DNA of 64,000 nt from an uncultured Cryomorphaceae bacterium (GCA_913031435.1 CAJWFD010000006.1:1-64000), one strand, 5' to 3'. Shown: positions 18,289-28,434, numbered from the stretch's first letter. Numbers and translations are program-made. Notes: generated by a model not told the origin, from the letters alone.

Positions 18289-19077
18289 ATGCAGCAACTG
18301 ATACTTTTCATCTCAAAGTATCGCAATAATCTGTTGTTCGTAGCTTTGTTGCTGTTGGCACTGGTTCGACATTCCTTGAAAAATCCTGTTTCAGAACACC
18401 ACTTTAATAAAATTCTATCCAGTGCTTCTGCAGAGTTTCAGAACTTCACGTCTAACTGGAAACATTATTGGTCCTTAGATGAGGTGAATGAGGAACTAAC
18501 TCGCGAGAATTCCGCACTAAAAGCATCACTTTTTCAAAATTCGCATCCGAGCTTTGCGCAAAGTACGGGATACTCCTTTATACCTGCAAAAGCCATAGAA
18601 TACTCCTATAAAAAATTAAACAACTACATTCTCATAGACGCTGGACGCCTTAAGGGGGTTCAAGAAGGAATGGGTGTTATAAGTTCAAAAGGATGGATAG
18701 GTACGGTTACTGAAACCACTAAGAGTTTTGCATTTGTAACGCCTTTTATTCACTCTAAGGGAGCGATTGGTGCAAGGATCAAGAATAAGGGACTTGGTGA
18801 ACTTGTCTGGCAAGGTGATCCAAACAAAGGAATGCTAACAGATCTACAACGCGAATTCAAACCTGTAAAAGGAGACAGTATTTATAGTTTTACGAGAGCC
18901 GTAGTTGCACCGCCTATACTCACTGGAATAGTGAGCACAGTTTCGCAAAACCAAGAAGATCTGAGTTGGAACGCTCAGGTTGATCTTACTGTAGATTTTT
19001 CAAATATCGACTGGTTGTACGTATGCAGTTTTAACCGATCCTTTGAATTGGATTCATTAACAGCTAAACTTGAATGA
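18289..19077 (+). CDS. mreC: Rod shape-determining protein MreC
   Basis: A 262-residue bitopic periplasmic scaffold. There is one N-terminal membrane helix (about 13-26), a coiled-coil stretch (SLDEVNEELTRENSALKASL) and the MreC beta domain from about residue 95 (YILIDAGRLKGVQEGMGVIS is the family hallmark, later WIGTVTE). It connects MreB to PBP2 in the elongasome. It overlaps mreD by four bases (ATGA). Confidence 0.93.
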   Translation: MQQLILFISKYRNNLLFVALLLLALVRHSLKNPVSEHHFNKILSSASAEFQNFTSNWKHYWSLDEVNEELTRENSALKASLFQNSHPSFAQSTGYSFIPAKAIEYSYKKLNNYILIDAGRLKGVQEGMGVISSKGWIGTVTETTKSFAFVTPFIHSKGAIGARIKNKGLGELVWQGDPNKGMLTDLQREFKPVKGDSIYSFTRAVVAPPILTGIVSTVSQNQEDLSWNAQVDLTVDFSNIDWLYVCSFNRSFELDSLTAKLE

Positions 19078-19577
19078 AGGAACTTCGTATCATAGCAATA
19101 TCTTGTCTCGCCGTTGTTATACAATGGGGCTTTATTCAGGAGCTTCCTATGTCGAGATTTGGAAATCCTTACATCTATTTGTGGGTTTTTCTAGTCTTAC
19201 CTTTTAATACGAGTAAATTCAGTAATTATCTCTACGCTTTTATTCTGGGCAGCATCATTGATGGACTAGAACAAAGTGGAGGTGCACATACCGTGGCTTC
19301 ACTTGCTATGGTCTTAGCGAAACCCTACGTTGAAAACGTACTCTATGGTTTTAAAGATGGAAAGTCTGACGAGGGATTGATACATCTACCGTTGCCGAAT
19401 TTTATTACGCAGACCACTGTTTTAGTACTCCTACACCATACCATATTGTATTTCATGGAAAACTCCGGAGTAAATCATACCTCTGAGCTTGTTTTACGCA
19501 CGCTGGTTTCTACAGCACTCACTATTTTACTACTAAGTATAGGTCACCTACTATTTTCGAGAAAATATGCTGCGTAA
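19074..19577 (+). CDS. mreD: Rod shape-determining protein MreD
   Basis: A 167-residue integral membrane protein with about five hydrophobic segments, the size and topology of MreD. Sequence conservation in this family is low; assignment rests on position between mreC and the PBP2 gene together with the membrane profile (including LYAFILGSIIDGLEQSGG near 56-73). The 3' end overlaps mrdA by 11 bases. Confidence 0.88.
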   Translation: MKELRIIAISCLAVVIQWGFIQELPMSRFGNPYIYLWVFLVLPFNTSKFSNYLYAFILGSIIDGLEQSGGAHTVASLAMVLAKPYVENVLYGFKDGKSDEGLIHLPLPNFITQTTVLVLLHHTILYFMENSGVNHTSELVLRTLVSTALTILLLSIGHLLFSRKYAA

Positions 19578-21417
19578 AGGACTTTTCTTCGTCGTATTAA
19601 TTCTCATCACTCTACTGCTTTGTGTTCGGTTATTCTATGTACAGATCCTTAATGACGACTACGCGGCAAGAGCAGAAAGGAATGCAACTGCAAGTGAGAA
19701 ACTATATGCGCCCAGAGGCTATGTTTATGACCGCCATGGAGAATTAATGATTGGCAATAGTCCTGCTTATGACCTCATGGTAAGTCCATATCTCATAAGC
19801 GATCTAGATACGATTGGCTTAAGCGAACTCATTGAGATATCTCCGAAGAAGATTCGCGAAAGTTTAGAGAAGGCGAAAAAATACAGCTACTTCAGAAGCA
19901 GTATGTTTATGAAAATGTTGCCTAAAGAACATTATACAAAGATCAATACAGAGCTTAGGAAATTTCCTGGATTTTTCGCTCAAAAACGAATTTTACGAAA
20001 TTACCCGAGTACTGCAGGAGCAAATGTTGTAGGATTTATTGGTGAGGTTAACACAGAGTACATCAATGCCCACACAGAATATAGTCAAGGGGATTTAATA
20101 GGCAAGAGCGGGATTGACAAAAGCTATGAATCGGACCTCAAGGGAAAACACGGCAAGAGATATTACGTGGTTGACCACAGAAATCGAAAAATAGGCAACT
20201 GGAAAGATGGTGCGCATGACGAGCTACCTATTCCTGGAAAGGACATGACCAGTAGCATTGACCTGGAGCTTCAATTATATGGCGAATTACTCATGACCGG
20301 TAAGCGCGGTTCTATTGTTGCCATAGAACCTGAAACAGGCGAAATATTAGCACTGATTAGCGCGCCCAATTACAATCCGAATGAACTCGTAGGTAGGGTT
20401 CGAAGCCGGAATTATACCGCGCTTTATTATGACAGTATAAATAAGCCGCTATTTGATAGGGGTATTCTCGCAGAGTATCCTCCAGGTTCCCCGTTCAAAC
20501 TGATCAATGCATTAATTGGGCTTCAAGAAGGTGTAATATCATCTGCTACAACCCTTACATGTCGCCATGGATTTCATTTTGGATCTCTCACTGTGGCTTG
20601 CCACTGTAAGGGAGGTCCGTTAAACTTGAAACAAGCCATATCAGAGAGTTGTAACAACTATTTCTGCACGATCTACCAACGTATTATAGATAACCATGGG
20701 GATTCTCACGCAGGCATGAATACATGGAGTGACCATGTTAAAAGTTTTGGCTTAGGGAAATACTTAGGTAATGATCTACCAACAGGACGTAAAGGATTAG
20801 TTCCAGATGCTGACTACTATGATAGATTCTTAGGTTACTCATCATGGAGAGGAGCTACTACGGTCTCTAACGGTATAGGACAAGGAGAATTAGTATCTAC
20901 ACCTATTCAATTAGCAAACATGACTGCTGCAATTGCAAACAGAGGCTATTACTTCACTCCTCATATTGTGAAATCAATAGTCGGATCCCAAATAGACAGC
21001 AGCTTCAGTATAGCAAAGCACACCACAATAGACCCGCAACATTTCAACATTGTTGTTGACGGTATGTATGATGTATTTGAAACAGGGACAGCGAGGGGGT
21101 CCAGATTACCTGATATTTCTCAATGTGGAAAAACAGGGACAGCACAGAACCCTCACGGACAAGACCATAGTATTTTCGTAAGTTTCGCACCTAAAGACCA
21201 TCCTAAAATAGCCATTGCCGTAATCATTGAAAATGGGTATTGGGGCTCTCGATGGGCTGCACCAATTGCCAGTCTAATGACGGAGAAATATCTCACAGAC
21301 ACCATTACAAGGCCCGCTATAGAACAAAGAATGATAGACGGAGCACTTCACGAAGAATACCGCTTACAACATTTGTCTATTTATGGTGAAGACAGTACAT
21401 ATCAAGCTAATTTCTAA
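19567..21417 (+). CDS. mrdA: Penicillin-binding protein 2 (elongation transpeptidase)
   Basis: A class B PBP that cross-links peptidoglycan during elongation. The 616-residue protein has one N-terminal membrane anchor (5-25), a dimerisation/pedestal domain (APRGYVYDRHGELM) and a transpeptidase domain. The active-site motifs are SPFK at 308-311 (nucleophile Ser308), SCN at 361-363 and KTG at 522-524. The SxxK context PPGSPFK is slightly divergent from the usual PGSTFK, but all catalytic residues are present. Its stop overlaps the rodA start (TAATG), consistent with coupled synthesis of the PBP2-RodA pair. Confidence 0.95.
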   Translation: MLRKGLFFVVLILITLLLCVRLFYVQILNDDYAARAERNATASEKLYAPRGYVYDRHGELMIGNSPAYDLMVSPYLISDLDTIGLSELIEISPKKIRESLEKAKKYSYFRSSMFMKMLPKEHYTKINTELRKFPGFFAQKRILRNYPSTAGANVVGFIGEVNTEYINAHTEYSQGDLIGKSGIDKSYESDLKGKHGKRYYVVDHRNRKIGNWKDGAHDELPIPGKDMTSSIDLELQLYGELLMTGKRGSIVAIEPETGEILALISAPNYNPNELVGRVRSRNYTALYYDSINKPLFDRGILAEYPPGSPFKLINALIGLQEGVISSATTLTCRHGFHFGSLTVACHCKGGPLNLKQAISESCNNYFCTIYQRIIDNHGDSHAGMNTWSDHVKSFGLGKYLGNDLPTGRKGLVPDADYYDRFLGYSSWRGATTVSNGIGQGELVSTPIQLANMTAAIANRGYYFTPHIVKSIVGSQIDSSFSIAKHTTIDPQHFNIVVDGMYDVFETGTARGSRLPDISQCGKTGTAQNPHGQDHSIFVSFAPKDHPKIAIAVIIENGYWGSRWAAPIASLMTEKYLTDTITRPAIEQRMIDGALHEEYRLQHLSIYGEDSTYQANF

Positions 21418-22682
21418 TGTACGGAGCACGAAACAGAAGTAAATTAAAAGTCGACTGGGTGATTGTATCACTCTACTTTTTCCTGTGCTTTTGGGGATGG
21501 CTTAGTATATATGCAGCAGTATATGACAAAGAATCAAGCAGCATATTTGACCTTAGCAAAGAATACGGGAAACAAAGCCTCTGGATCGCAGGAGGAATTG
21601 GTATTATCCTATTAGTCTTTATCACAAACTACCGAGTTTGGACTAATTTTGCCCCTATCTGGTATGCCTTTAGCATTGTGCTTCTACTCGCCGTACTCAT
21701 CGTAGGTAAGGAAATTGGTGGTGCTCGGAGCTGGTTTGGGCTGGGGGGGTTCAGTTTACAACCCTCTGAAGTCGGAAAATTTTCTACCGCACTTATGCTC
21801 GCTTTTTATGCAGGGCTGCCACGAAAAAGTTTTGCAAAATGGTCACATCGTATTGTTGGGTTGGCCATTGTATTGATACCCGGTTTTCTTATAGCTATTC
21901 AGCCTGACCTTGGCTCTACCCTGGTATACTTGAGCCTTGTATTGGTATTGTATAGAGAAGGGATGCCCGGTTATTACATTGGTGCGGTTTTAATCATGAT
22001 CATTTTGAGCATTGCAGGACTGATCCTAGAGCTTCAAACTTCTCTGATCATACTAGGTTCCATGTCACTCATTGCCCTTTTAATACTGCCTAAGAATGCA
22101 AAACCAATCATCGCTAATGTTTCCTTGCTCAGTGTCTCATCTTCTATAGTGTTCGCTGTTGGAAAGGTTATGGAAAACGTCCTTGCTCCTCATCAGCAGA
22201 TTAGAATTAAAGTTCTTTTAGGCCTTGAAGATGACCCATCAGGAGCTGGCTACAATACCCTGCAGTCACTCATTGCTATAGGATCCGGTGGTTGGATGGG
22301 AAAAGGCTTTCTAAACGGTACGCAGACTAAACTTCATTTCGTTCCAGAGCAAAGCACCGATTATATTTTTTGTACTGTTGGAGAAGAATGGGGCTTTCTT
22401 GGCACCCTCTTATTGATGATAAGCTTTGCAGTATTAATTGGTCGAATACTTTGGTTAGCAGAAAGACAAAAAGACACCTTCAGTCGAGTCTATGGATATG
22501 CAGTTGCTAGTATTTTCTTTTCGCACTGGGTCATCAACATTGGAATGACTATTGGGCTTGTGCCGACCATAGGTATTCCGCTCCCCTTCTTTAGCTATGG
22601 TGGATCGTCACTTTGGGGCTTTACTCTACTGCTCTTTATATTTGTAAAGCTAGATGCTGAAAGATGGAACAGACTCTCTTAG
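21417..22682 (+). CDS. rodA: SEDS glycosyltransferase RodA
   Basis: A 421-residue, roughly ten-helix SEDS-family peptidoglycan polymerase. The signatures GGARSWFGLGGFSLQPSEVGK, QPDLGSTLVY, FVPEQSTDYIFCTVGEEWG and GIPLPFFSYGGSSLWG are intact. It polymerises lipid II glycan strands together with PBP2, whose gene it overlaps by one base. It ends the mre operon and is followed by a strong hairpin. Confidence 0.96.
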   Translation: MYGARNRSKLKVDWVIVSLYFFLCFWGWLSIYAAVYDKESSSIFDLSKEYGKQSLWIAGGIGIILLVFITNYRVWTNFAPIWYAFSIVLLLAVLIVGKEIGGARSWFGLGGFSLQPSEVGKFSTALMLAFYAGLPRKSFAKWSHRIVGLAIVLIPGFLIAIQPDLGSTLVYLSLVLVLYREGMPGYYIGAVLIMIILSIAGLILELQTSLIILGSMSLIALLILPKNAKPIIANVSLLSVSSSIVFAVGKVMENVLAPHQQIRIKVLLGLEDDPSGAGYNTLQSLIAIGSGGWMGKGFLNGTQTKLHFVPEQSTDYIFCTVGEEWGFLGTLLLMISFAVLIGRILWLAERQKDTFSRVYGYAVASIFFSHWVINIGMTIGLVPTIGIPLPFFSYGGSSLWGFTLLLFIFVKLDAERWNRLS

Positions 22683-22715
22683 GACAGTTGACCCCGATAG
22701 ATTTAAAGTAACCGT

Positions 22716-22757
22716 AAAAAAAAGCCCCCGAACATCTATGATGTTCGGGGGCTTTTT
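22716..22757. terminator. Bidirectional intrinsic terminator
   Basis: A perfect 13-bp stem (AGCCCCCGAACAT / ATGTTCGGGGGCT, at 22723-22735 and 22741-22753) with loop CTATG is bounded by A-run and T-run. It lies between the convergent rodA and PpiD-like genes. Confidence 0.95.
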
Positions 22758-22770
22758 AAATATCAATGTC

Positions 22771-24891
22771 TTAGAACATCATGTAGCGATTGTCTTTAAC
22801 ACTCGCTTTATCTTCAAGCGCCTTGTAGGCTTGTACACTTACTAAGTTTCTTAAACTACGTTGTGTCGACTTCGCTTGATTTAAATAATCCACTGTCGGA
22901 GCAGGCTGTGCGGGCTGTGTGATCGCAACAAAAGCACCACTTTCGCCCGCAATCACATCACTCATTTCACCTGGTTCTAAACCACATATGGCACCGACTA
23001 CTTGAGGCTCGTTACCTACTCCTGCAATATTTACATTGTTGATTCTGAAACTCATTGAACGCGGCTCGCTAACCATTGCAGCAGCGAAGGCATCAATAGT
23101 CGTTGCACCAGAGATGGCGGATTCCATGCGTCTTACAACGATATCTCGCTTTGCATTTTTCTTTGCACCTTCCTGACATTGATCAGAAACAAGGGCAAAA
23201 GGCGTCGTACCCTCCTCAAGCTTATCCGTAAGTACTACAACGACGTATCCTTTACCGTCATTCTCTAGCAAGCCAATATTCCCTTCCTCACGGTCATCAT
23301 CCCAAGCCCAACGTACCACTCTTCTAGAATTACCTAGTCCAGGAACAACCTCGTCAAATCTAACAAGGTTGCGCGCAGGACGCAAGAATAAACCTTGATC
23401 TGAAGCTAATGCTCTATAGTCATCAGAGGACTGAGCCGCCGCTGCATAAGTTGAAGCCTGTCCATAGAGTGATTGAATAGTTTCATCTGATGGAGAGATT
23501 TGGCGTATAATTTGACCCACTTTGAAAGCTTCATTAGCTCCCTTTTGGTCAATAATTTCGATGATATGGAAGCCAAACTGCGTTGGAACTAAACCCATAT
23601 CCCCTTCATTACCTAGGTAACAAAAGTTTTCAAATGGCCTGGCCATGGCTCCTCTGGGGAAATATCCTAAATCTCCACCCTTAGCTTTAGCGACAACATC
23701 AGATGAGAACTGCTCACTAATTGTTTCAAAAGCTGAAGGGTTTGACTTCAAATAGGCAAATAAACTATCAGCAGTTGCTTTAGCTTCCATAGGACTAGCG
23801 GTAACACTTGGATCAGCACGTGTAGCGCCAGCAAATGGTATGAGTATATGACGAGCATTGACACTATCTGCTAACATTTTTCTATCTACAATCTTCATGA
23901 CAGAAAACGCTGTTCCAAGATCAATAGGACCTTTTTGATAGCCAATATCCTGGCCTGAAACAAGTGTATCTAATCCACTACCTACCAATTCCGTCTGTGT
24001 AAAGTATTCTGAAATGAATCGAACGTCACTGTGTAGATTCACAAAAACCGAATCATCTTCAATGCTGAACCATTCAATTGCCAGTAATGCTAATTCAGCA
24101 CGAACAGCATCACGATCTGCTTGAGATGGTGCAAGTGGGAAGTTGATGAATTCAATGTTTCTCGCCGCCTTCTGAGGGAAATCAGCTTTGTTTTTAGCGT
24201 AATATGATTTAACATCAGACTCTGTGACATCGATTTCATCTTCGTTCACATCGATGTAAGGAACGTAGACATATTGTGCAGGATGCTGCGCATCACCTCT
24301 TGCGAGATCCGCTTCGATAAGACTAGCTGGCATAAACACACCTTTTTCTAGTGCATTTGTAAACTTGAAGTTTTTTGCTTGGCTACTTACGGCGCGTTCA
24401 AATGCTAACCATTGCGTCCACATCTCTGTGCTCTGTTCGTTCACATCGCGGTTATCACGAACTTGTGCCACATAACTGCGGAACATATTTTCATCAAACT
24501 GGCCATTCGCTCCAGCAAAACTTTGACGAATATTTGGGTTATTAATGATGTCAAGATAGATTTCCTCTTGGCTTACGTTCATGCCTGAAGCATCAAGTTC
24601 CTCCGCTAAGATCTCGTCAGACATCATACTGTTCCAAACTAAATTTGACAGTTGAATACTACTGGCAGTGGCGTATTGATCCGGATTACCTGTTTTGAGC
24701 TCTTCCATAGCCTGACTTAATTCCAGACGAGAAATGTCTCTACCATTGACAGAACCCACTACGTTAGGATCTCCAAAAAACTTAGACCCTCCTGATTTGA
24801 ATAAATCACCTAAAAGGAAAGCCATGAGTGCTACAAAAACGACGACCACTAATAGTCCGGAGCGCTTTCTAATGTTTTGAATTGTTGCCAT
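22771..24891 (-). CDS. PpiD-like peptidyl-prolyl isomerase (SurA N-terminal domain foldase)
   Basis: A 706-residue membrane-anchored periplasmic folding factor. A single helix near the N-terminus (LLVVVVFVALMAFLLGDLF) is followed by a SurA_N-like helical region (SRLELSQAMEELK to about 160). A parvulin rotamase domain lies at about 335-460 (NARHILIPF, GGDLGYFPRGAM, VPTQFGFHIIEI), and a long C-terminal region may hold a second degenerate parvulin-like unit. It probably helps outer membrane and secreted proteins fold. It is the last gene of the envelope cluster, 49 bases after the CorC-type gene; a near-match -7 box (TATATTCG) in that gap may give it its own promoter. Confidence 0.88.
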   Translation of the reverse strand: MATIQNIRKRSGLLVVVVFVALMAFLLGDLFKSGGSKFFGDPNVVGSVNGRDISRLELSQAMEELKTGNPDQYATASSIQLSNLVWNSMMSDEILAEELDASGMNVSQEEIYLDIINNPNIRQSFAGANGQFDENMFRSYVAQVRDNRDVNEQSTEMWTQWLAFERAVSSQAKNFKFTNALEKGVFMPASLIEADLARGDAQHPAQYVYVPYIDVNEDEIDVTESDVKSYYAKNKADFPQKAARNIEFINFPLAPSQADRDAVRAELALLAIEWFSIEDDSVFVNLHSDVRFISEYFTQTELVGSGLDTLVSGQDIGYQKGPIDLGTAFSVMKIVDRKMLADSVNARHILIPFAGATRADPSVTASPMEAKATADSLFAYLKSNPSAFETISEQFSSDVVAKAKGGDLGYFPRGAMARPFENFCYLGNEGDMGLVPTQFGFHIIEIIDQKGANEAFKVGQIIRQISPSDETIQSLYGQASTYAAAAQSSDDYRALASDQGLFLRPARNLVRFDEVVPGLGNSRRVVRWAWDDDREEGNIGLLENDGKGYVVVVLTDKLEEGTTPFALVSDQCQEGAKKNAKRDIVVRRMESAISGATTIDAFAAAMVSEPRSMSFRINNVNIAGVGNEPQVVGAICGLEPGEMSDVIAGESGAFVAITQPAQPAPTVDYLNQAKSTQRSLRNLVSVQAYKALEDKASVKDNRYMMF

Positions 24892-24940
24892 TGTAATACA
24901 GTTAAAGTAATGAGTTTGCGAATATAGGATATACGGCCAA

Positions 24941-26194
24941 TTAAATAGCCTTTACAAGTACCTCTTCGAGTCTATTTGATCGAGTTTTTTGAATGATGAG
25001 TAAATAATCTTCTGTTCTTACCACGGTCCCCTTCTCCGGAAGGCTCTGAAAGACGTCTAATACATAGCCTCCCAACGTGTTGTAATTCTCGTTTTCAGGG
25101 ATGTTTAGACCCCATTTTTCATTGATATCCGAAACCTCGATTCGAGCTGAAAACAACCATTCCCCTTCGTTGATCTTACGCTCAAGGAGTACTTCTGAAT
25201 CATGCTCATCCTCGATTTCCCCAAAAATCTCTTCAATAACATCCTCTAAGGTGATCATCCCACTGGTCCCGCCGTGTTCATCCAAAACCACAGCCATATT
25301 TCGTTTTTCCTGAGTAAACAGATTTAAAATTTCATCAGCGCGCATACTTTCCGGAATAAAGCTGACGGGACGCAACACACGTTGCAAATTCTCTGGTTTT
25401 TTAAACAACTCGAAAGCATGAACGTAGCCGATTATTCTATCAATATTTTCCTCAAAAACAATCAGTTTACTATAACCTGATTCAATAAAAAGTTCACGAA
25501 CCATGTTTGGTGTGGTATTTACTTCAACACCTTCAATTTCTGTCCTAGGCACCATGAATTCGCGCGCTTTTGTTTCGGGAAAGTCCAGTGCATTCTTGAA
25601 AATTTCAAACTCAGGGTCTACCTCAATCTCTCCCTGATTTACGATTGGTGCGCGCTCTTTAAAAAAGTGATTCAATTCCAACCTACCAAAAACAATAGTT
25701 TCTTCTTCCACTTCTAATCGGAATATATACTTCAAGAAGAATTGACTTAAACCAAGCATTAGCGCACTAGGCAGTCTCAGTAGCCAGAAAATAATGAATG
25801 CTGGAAAACTTAACCAATGCATTATCCCTTCCGCATTTTGCCTAAAAAGTGTTTTCGGTAAGAACTCAGCAAAAATGAGAATGATAACTGTGGAAAGAGA
25901 AGTTTCTAAAAGCAGTATGACATATTCTAAAGTAGACCATTCGCTGAGAATGGGGCCAAGTAGTCGGTGCATGTAGTTTCCATACAATACTAAAGCCACG
26001 TTGTTTCCTACTAAAATGGCAGCAATAAAGGCTGCCGGACGATCTATTAAATACCCCAATACTCTATATGAAACGCCTCCTTTTTGACGTTCAAGTTCAA
26101 CGTGAAGCTTATTTATACTTAGGTAAGCCATCTCGAGTCCTGAAAAGAGGGCTGACGAGATAACCGCTAAAGTAATTAAGACCAGTATACTCAA
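24941..26194 (-). CDS. CNNM/CorC-HlyC-type membrane protein (DUF21-CBS-CorC_HlyC)
   Basis: 417 residues: a DUF21 membrane domain with about four helices (1-~190), a CBS pair (about 205-330, MVPRTEIEGVEVNTTPNMV and MITLEDVIEEIFGEIEDEHD) and a CorC_HlyC domain (about 345-410). Such proteins are often annotated hemolysins, but characterised members are Mg2+/Co2+ transport or resistance factors. It is a paralogue of GldE at 54636 with the same domain order. Here it sits one base after the 63-residue membrane protein in the lptC cluster, so an envelope role is possible. Confidence 0.88.
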   Translation of the reverse strand: MSILVLITLAVISSALFSGLEMAYLSINKLHVELERQKGGVSYRVLGYLIDRPAAFIAAILVGNNVALVLYGNYMHRLLGPILSEWSTLEYVILLLETSLSTVIILIFAEFLPKTLFRQNAEGIMHWLSFPAFIIFWLLRLPSALMLGLSQFFLKYIFRLEVEEETIVFGRLELNHFFKERAPIVNQGEIEVDPEFEIFKNALDFPETKAREFMVPRTEIEGVEVNTTPNMVRELFIESGYSKLIVFEENIDRIIGYVHAFELFKKPENLQRVLRPVSFIPESMRADEILNLFTQEKRNMAVVLDEHGGTSGMITLEDVIEEIFGEIEDEHDSEVLLERKINEGEWLFSARIEVSDINEKWGLNIPENENYNTLGGYVLDVFQSLPEKGTVVRTEDYLLIIQKTRSNRLEEVLVKAI

Positions 26195-26195
26195 C

Positions 26196-26387
26196 TTAAT
26201 TATTGTTTTGTTGATGTTTGATGCGTGATCTCCGACGTAGAGTATACATAAACACTGCTACTCCCAAAAAAAGTGAATAGCGCATAGTTGTGTTCCAATC
26301 CGCTCCCCATGCATCATAAATATGAAAAGTACTGATCGCTGCTACTCCTATCCAGAGTACCTCCACTAATTTCATTGCTTTATTCAT
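26196..26387 (-). CDS. Small two-helix membrane protein
   Basis: 63 residues, two hydrophobic segments (about 7-23 and 36-50) and a basic C-terminal tail (LRRRSRIKHQQ). No family recognised. It overlaps the end of lptC by 8 bases and precedes the CorC-type gene by one base, which strongly supports that it is translated. A small protein of this kind at this position is plausible as an accessory to lipopolysaccharide transport, but that is inference. Confidence 0.7.
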   Translation of the reverse strand: MNKAMKLVEVLWIGVAAISTFHIYDAWGADWNTTMRYSLFLGVAVFMYTLRRRSRIKHQQNNN

Positions 26388-26928
26388 CGTCTATTGTTAT
26401 TTGTCCTTGCACTTTAAATATGCGATAATTATTAAATTCTTGATCTGCTTCAAATCCCTTTCCAATGATCAATTGACCATCAGTCTTTATTTGCACCGCA
26501 GATTCACTATGGATTCTCTCGTTAGCTTTGTCCCAATAAAGTAGCTCTGTTTCCATCTGCTCCCCTTTACCATTTGTGACGATAACATTCCCACCTATGG
26601 CCCAAAGGTCTTCCTTCTTTTGCTGCCTTGCTGTGTCAGCCGTCAATACCGTCGACGAAATAGCTTCGCCATTATAAAAACGAACTTCCAGTCTTCTTCC
26701 GAAAAAGACATAAGGAGGGTCAATATTTCCGAAATCTTGAATTATGCCAGCCGCTATCTCAAGAACATTTATACCGCTATCGCTGTAGACAATTCTCGCA
26801 TGATGTTGCTCATTTAGGGGATACAACATGGGCGTTGCACTAACCTGCTCTACATCCTGGGTATCATTTGTGCAGCTTGCGATTAAAAAGCTTAGAATAA
26901 GACCAAAAAAAGCACGGTAAAAATCCAC
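26380..26928 (-). CDS. lptC: LPS export periplasmic protein LptC (lipoprotein form)
   Basis: 182 residues. Instead of the usual single helix anchor, the N-terminus is a lipoprotein signal with the acylated Cys at 19 (FLIASC). The rest fits the LptC/OstA-like beta-jellyroll: GRRLEVRFYNGE, LTADTARQQKKEDLWAIGGNVIVTN, ETELLYWDKANERIHSES and a final GQITIDDE. LptC passes lipopolysaccharide from the inner membrane LptBFG to LptA. The next gene overlaps by 8 bases; a leftward terminator at 26961-26998 lies just upstream and separates it from the TPR gene, so it likely has its own promoter. Confidence 0.82.
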   Translation of the reverse strand: MDFYRAFFGLILSFLIASCTNDTQDVEQVSATPMLYPLNEQHHARIVYSDSGINVLEIAAGIIQDFGNIDPPYVFFGRRLEVRFYNGEAISSTVLTADTARQQKKEDLWAIGGNVIVTNGKGEQMETELLYWDKANERIHSESAVQIKTDGQLIIGKGFEADQEFNNYRIFKVQGQITIDDE

Positions 26929-26960
26929 AATTGGTATTTATTATTAAGCTAAAGGTACAT

Positions 26961-26998
26961 CGAAAAAAAAATCCCCGAACTCAAACGCTCGGGGATTC
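26961..26998 (-). terminator. Leftward intrinsic terminator after the TPR gene
   Basis: ATCCCCGA at 26971-26978 pairs with TCGGGGAT at 26989-26996; on the minus strand the hairpin is followed by a run of eight T. It ends the coaX - outer membrane protein - TPR unit before lptC. Confidence 0.9.
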
Positions 26999-27021
26999 AA
27001 CTTGTTCTTAAGAGGTCTCTA

Positions 27022-28434
27022 TTAATAGAACTTAATAGACACTGTTTCGTTGATCCAACAACCTATATTGATGCTGTCTCCTTCTTTAAAACCTAATTGG
27101 AACGCAACACCTTTATCCGGTACTACTTTTGAGTAGGCTGATATCAATTGATTGGCTTTATCAGCAATGCTAGGGTCAATACTTCTTGCATACGTAAGCT
27201 TGTTAATTGCTGCCCAATAAACGGCGTTTTTCTCCACGGCATTAGCACCACATTCACCTGCTGCACTTGCATACAAAGTTGCCAAGTATAAGTAAGGGTT
27301 ACCCCAATTCTTACGTAACTGTCCTGCTTTTAAACAATTTCGCTTCGCTGAAGGCAAATCACCCATCTTATTATTCACGTAGGCAAGCCCCATATAATCA
27401 TCAGAGGTTTTACGAAGATCTTCTTCTTGGTCAATTGCCTCAGTGTAATACTTCTTGGCCATTGACCAATCACTCTTACGAACACCCAGTATTGCCATAG
27501 ATCTAGCAGCACCAGCAGATGGTTCTAATTCGTATAAGCGTTCTGCTACTAATAAAAAAACGGGGTTATCCGTGCAGCTTGTTAGCTCACCGTCTTCGCC
27601 TGTACGCTCTTTTTGAAGCATTTTACCAGCACGTTTGAGCCATTCCGTATCATCTATATGCTCATTAAATTTAGCTTCGTTGTATATGATCGCGAGCTTC
27701 TCACAGGTAAGGAGTGGACTAAGTGCCTTTTCAATATTGCTTTGAACTTTATCATAGTTCGACATGTTTTTCTCACTCTTTGCGAGAGTTTTCAACTCTT
27801 TCGCAGAAAGTTCTACGGTATCAGCCTTTGCAGAAAGAACACTTATGTCATTACTATATCTCATTGAATTGTACTCCAAAGCCTCTATGGCCCGGTTGTA
27901 AACAATGAATAGTTCATCAACGTCCTTAGTGACATTAAACCATTTGATATTGGTTAGGAAATATGCGTTAAGTTGACTTGCAGACATGTCATTACCCGCA
28001 ACGGTATAAGCTGCATCAAAATATTGAGCAGCCTGCTCTACACTGTCTGAATTATACTTAATATACTTCGATGCCTTTTCTGAAAGAACATAGCCTTCTT
28101 TTCCAGGAAAATAGATTAACCTATCATCGTAAAGCTTCACCAAAATTTCTATGTAACCCTGTTTTTCAACAGCGTCAGTGGTTGACTTAATTTTTGTCTC
28201 TACGATCTTTGGACCATAGATAAATGTTGCTTTTTTGGCACCCGGGCATGTTTGATAAACATTTAACCAAGGCTCAAACGCATCTAGATAATTCTTACTC
28301 TGGTAGTACGAGCCAAAAATATTGTAACCCTCATAGCAACTTACCGAATCGGCAGTCGATGAGCCCCATTTACCTTGACCTTTAACTCCAACAGTCATTA
28401 AAACTGCTCCAAGAACGAATAAAATTCGTTTCAT
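27022..28434 (-). CDS. Periplasmic tetratricopeptide-repeat protein
   Basis: 470 residues with a signal peptide (MKRILFVLGAVLMTVGVKGQG). The mature part is helical with degenerate TPR-like units: early DAFEPWLNVYQTCPGAKK, and more regular ones after about 320 (DWSMAKKYYTEAIDQEEDL, DDYMGLAYVNNKMGDLPSAKRN, GNPYLYLATLYASAAG). It follows the outer membrane protein gene by 13 bases and is closed by a terminator. Synteny with coaX, an outer membrane protein and lptC suggests an envelope function, but the partner is unknown. Confidence 0.75.
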   Translation of the reverse strand: MKRILFVLGAVLMTVGVKGQGKWGSSTADSVSCYEGYNIFGSYYQSKNYLDAFEPWLNVYQTCPGAKKATFIYGPKIVETKIKSTTDAVEKQGYIEILVKLYDDRLIYFPGKEGYVLSEKASKYIKYNSDSVEQAAQYFDAAYTVAGNDMSASQLNAYFLTNIKWFNVTKDVDELFIVYNRAIEALEYNSMRYSNDISVLSAKADTVELSAKELKTLAKSEKNMSNYDKVQSNIEKALSPLLTCEKLAIIYNEAKFNEHIDDTEWLKRAGKMLQKERTGEDGELTSCTDNPVFLLVAERLYELEPSAGAARSMAILGVRKSDWSMAKKYYTEAIDQEEDLRKTSDDYMGLAYVNNKMGDLPSAKRNCLKAGQLRKNWGNPYLYLATLYASAAGECGANAVEKNAVYWAAINKLTYARSIDPSIADKANQLISAYSKVVPDKGVAFQLGFKEGDSINIGCWINETVSIKFY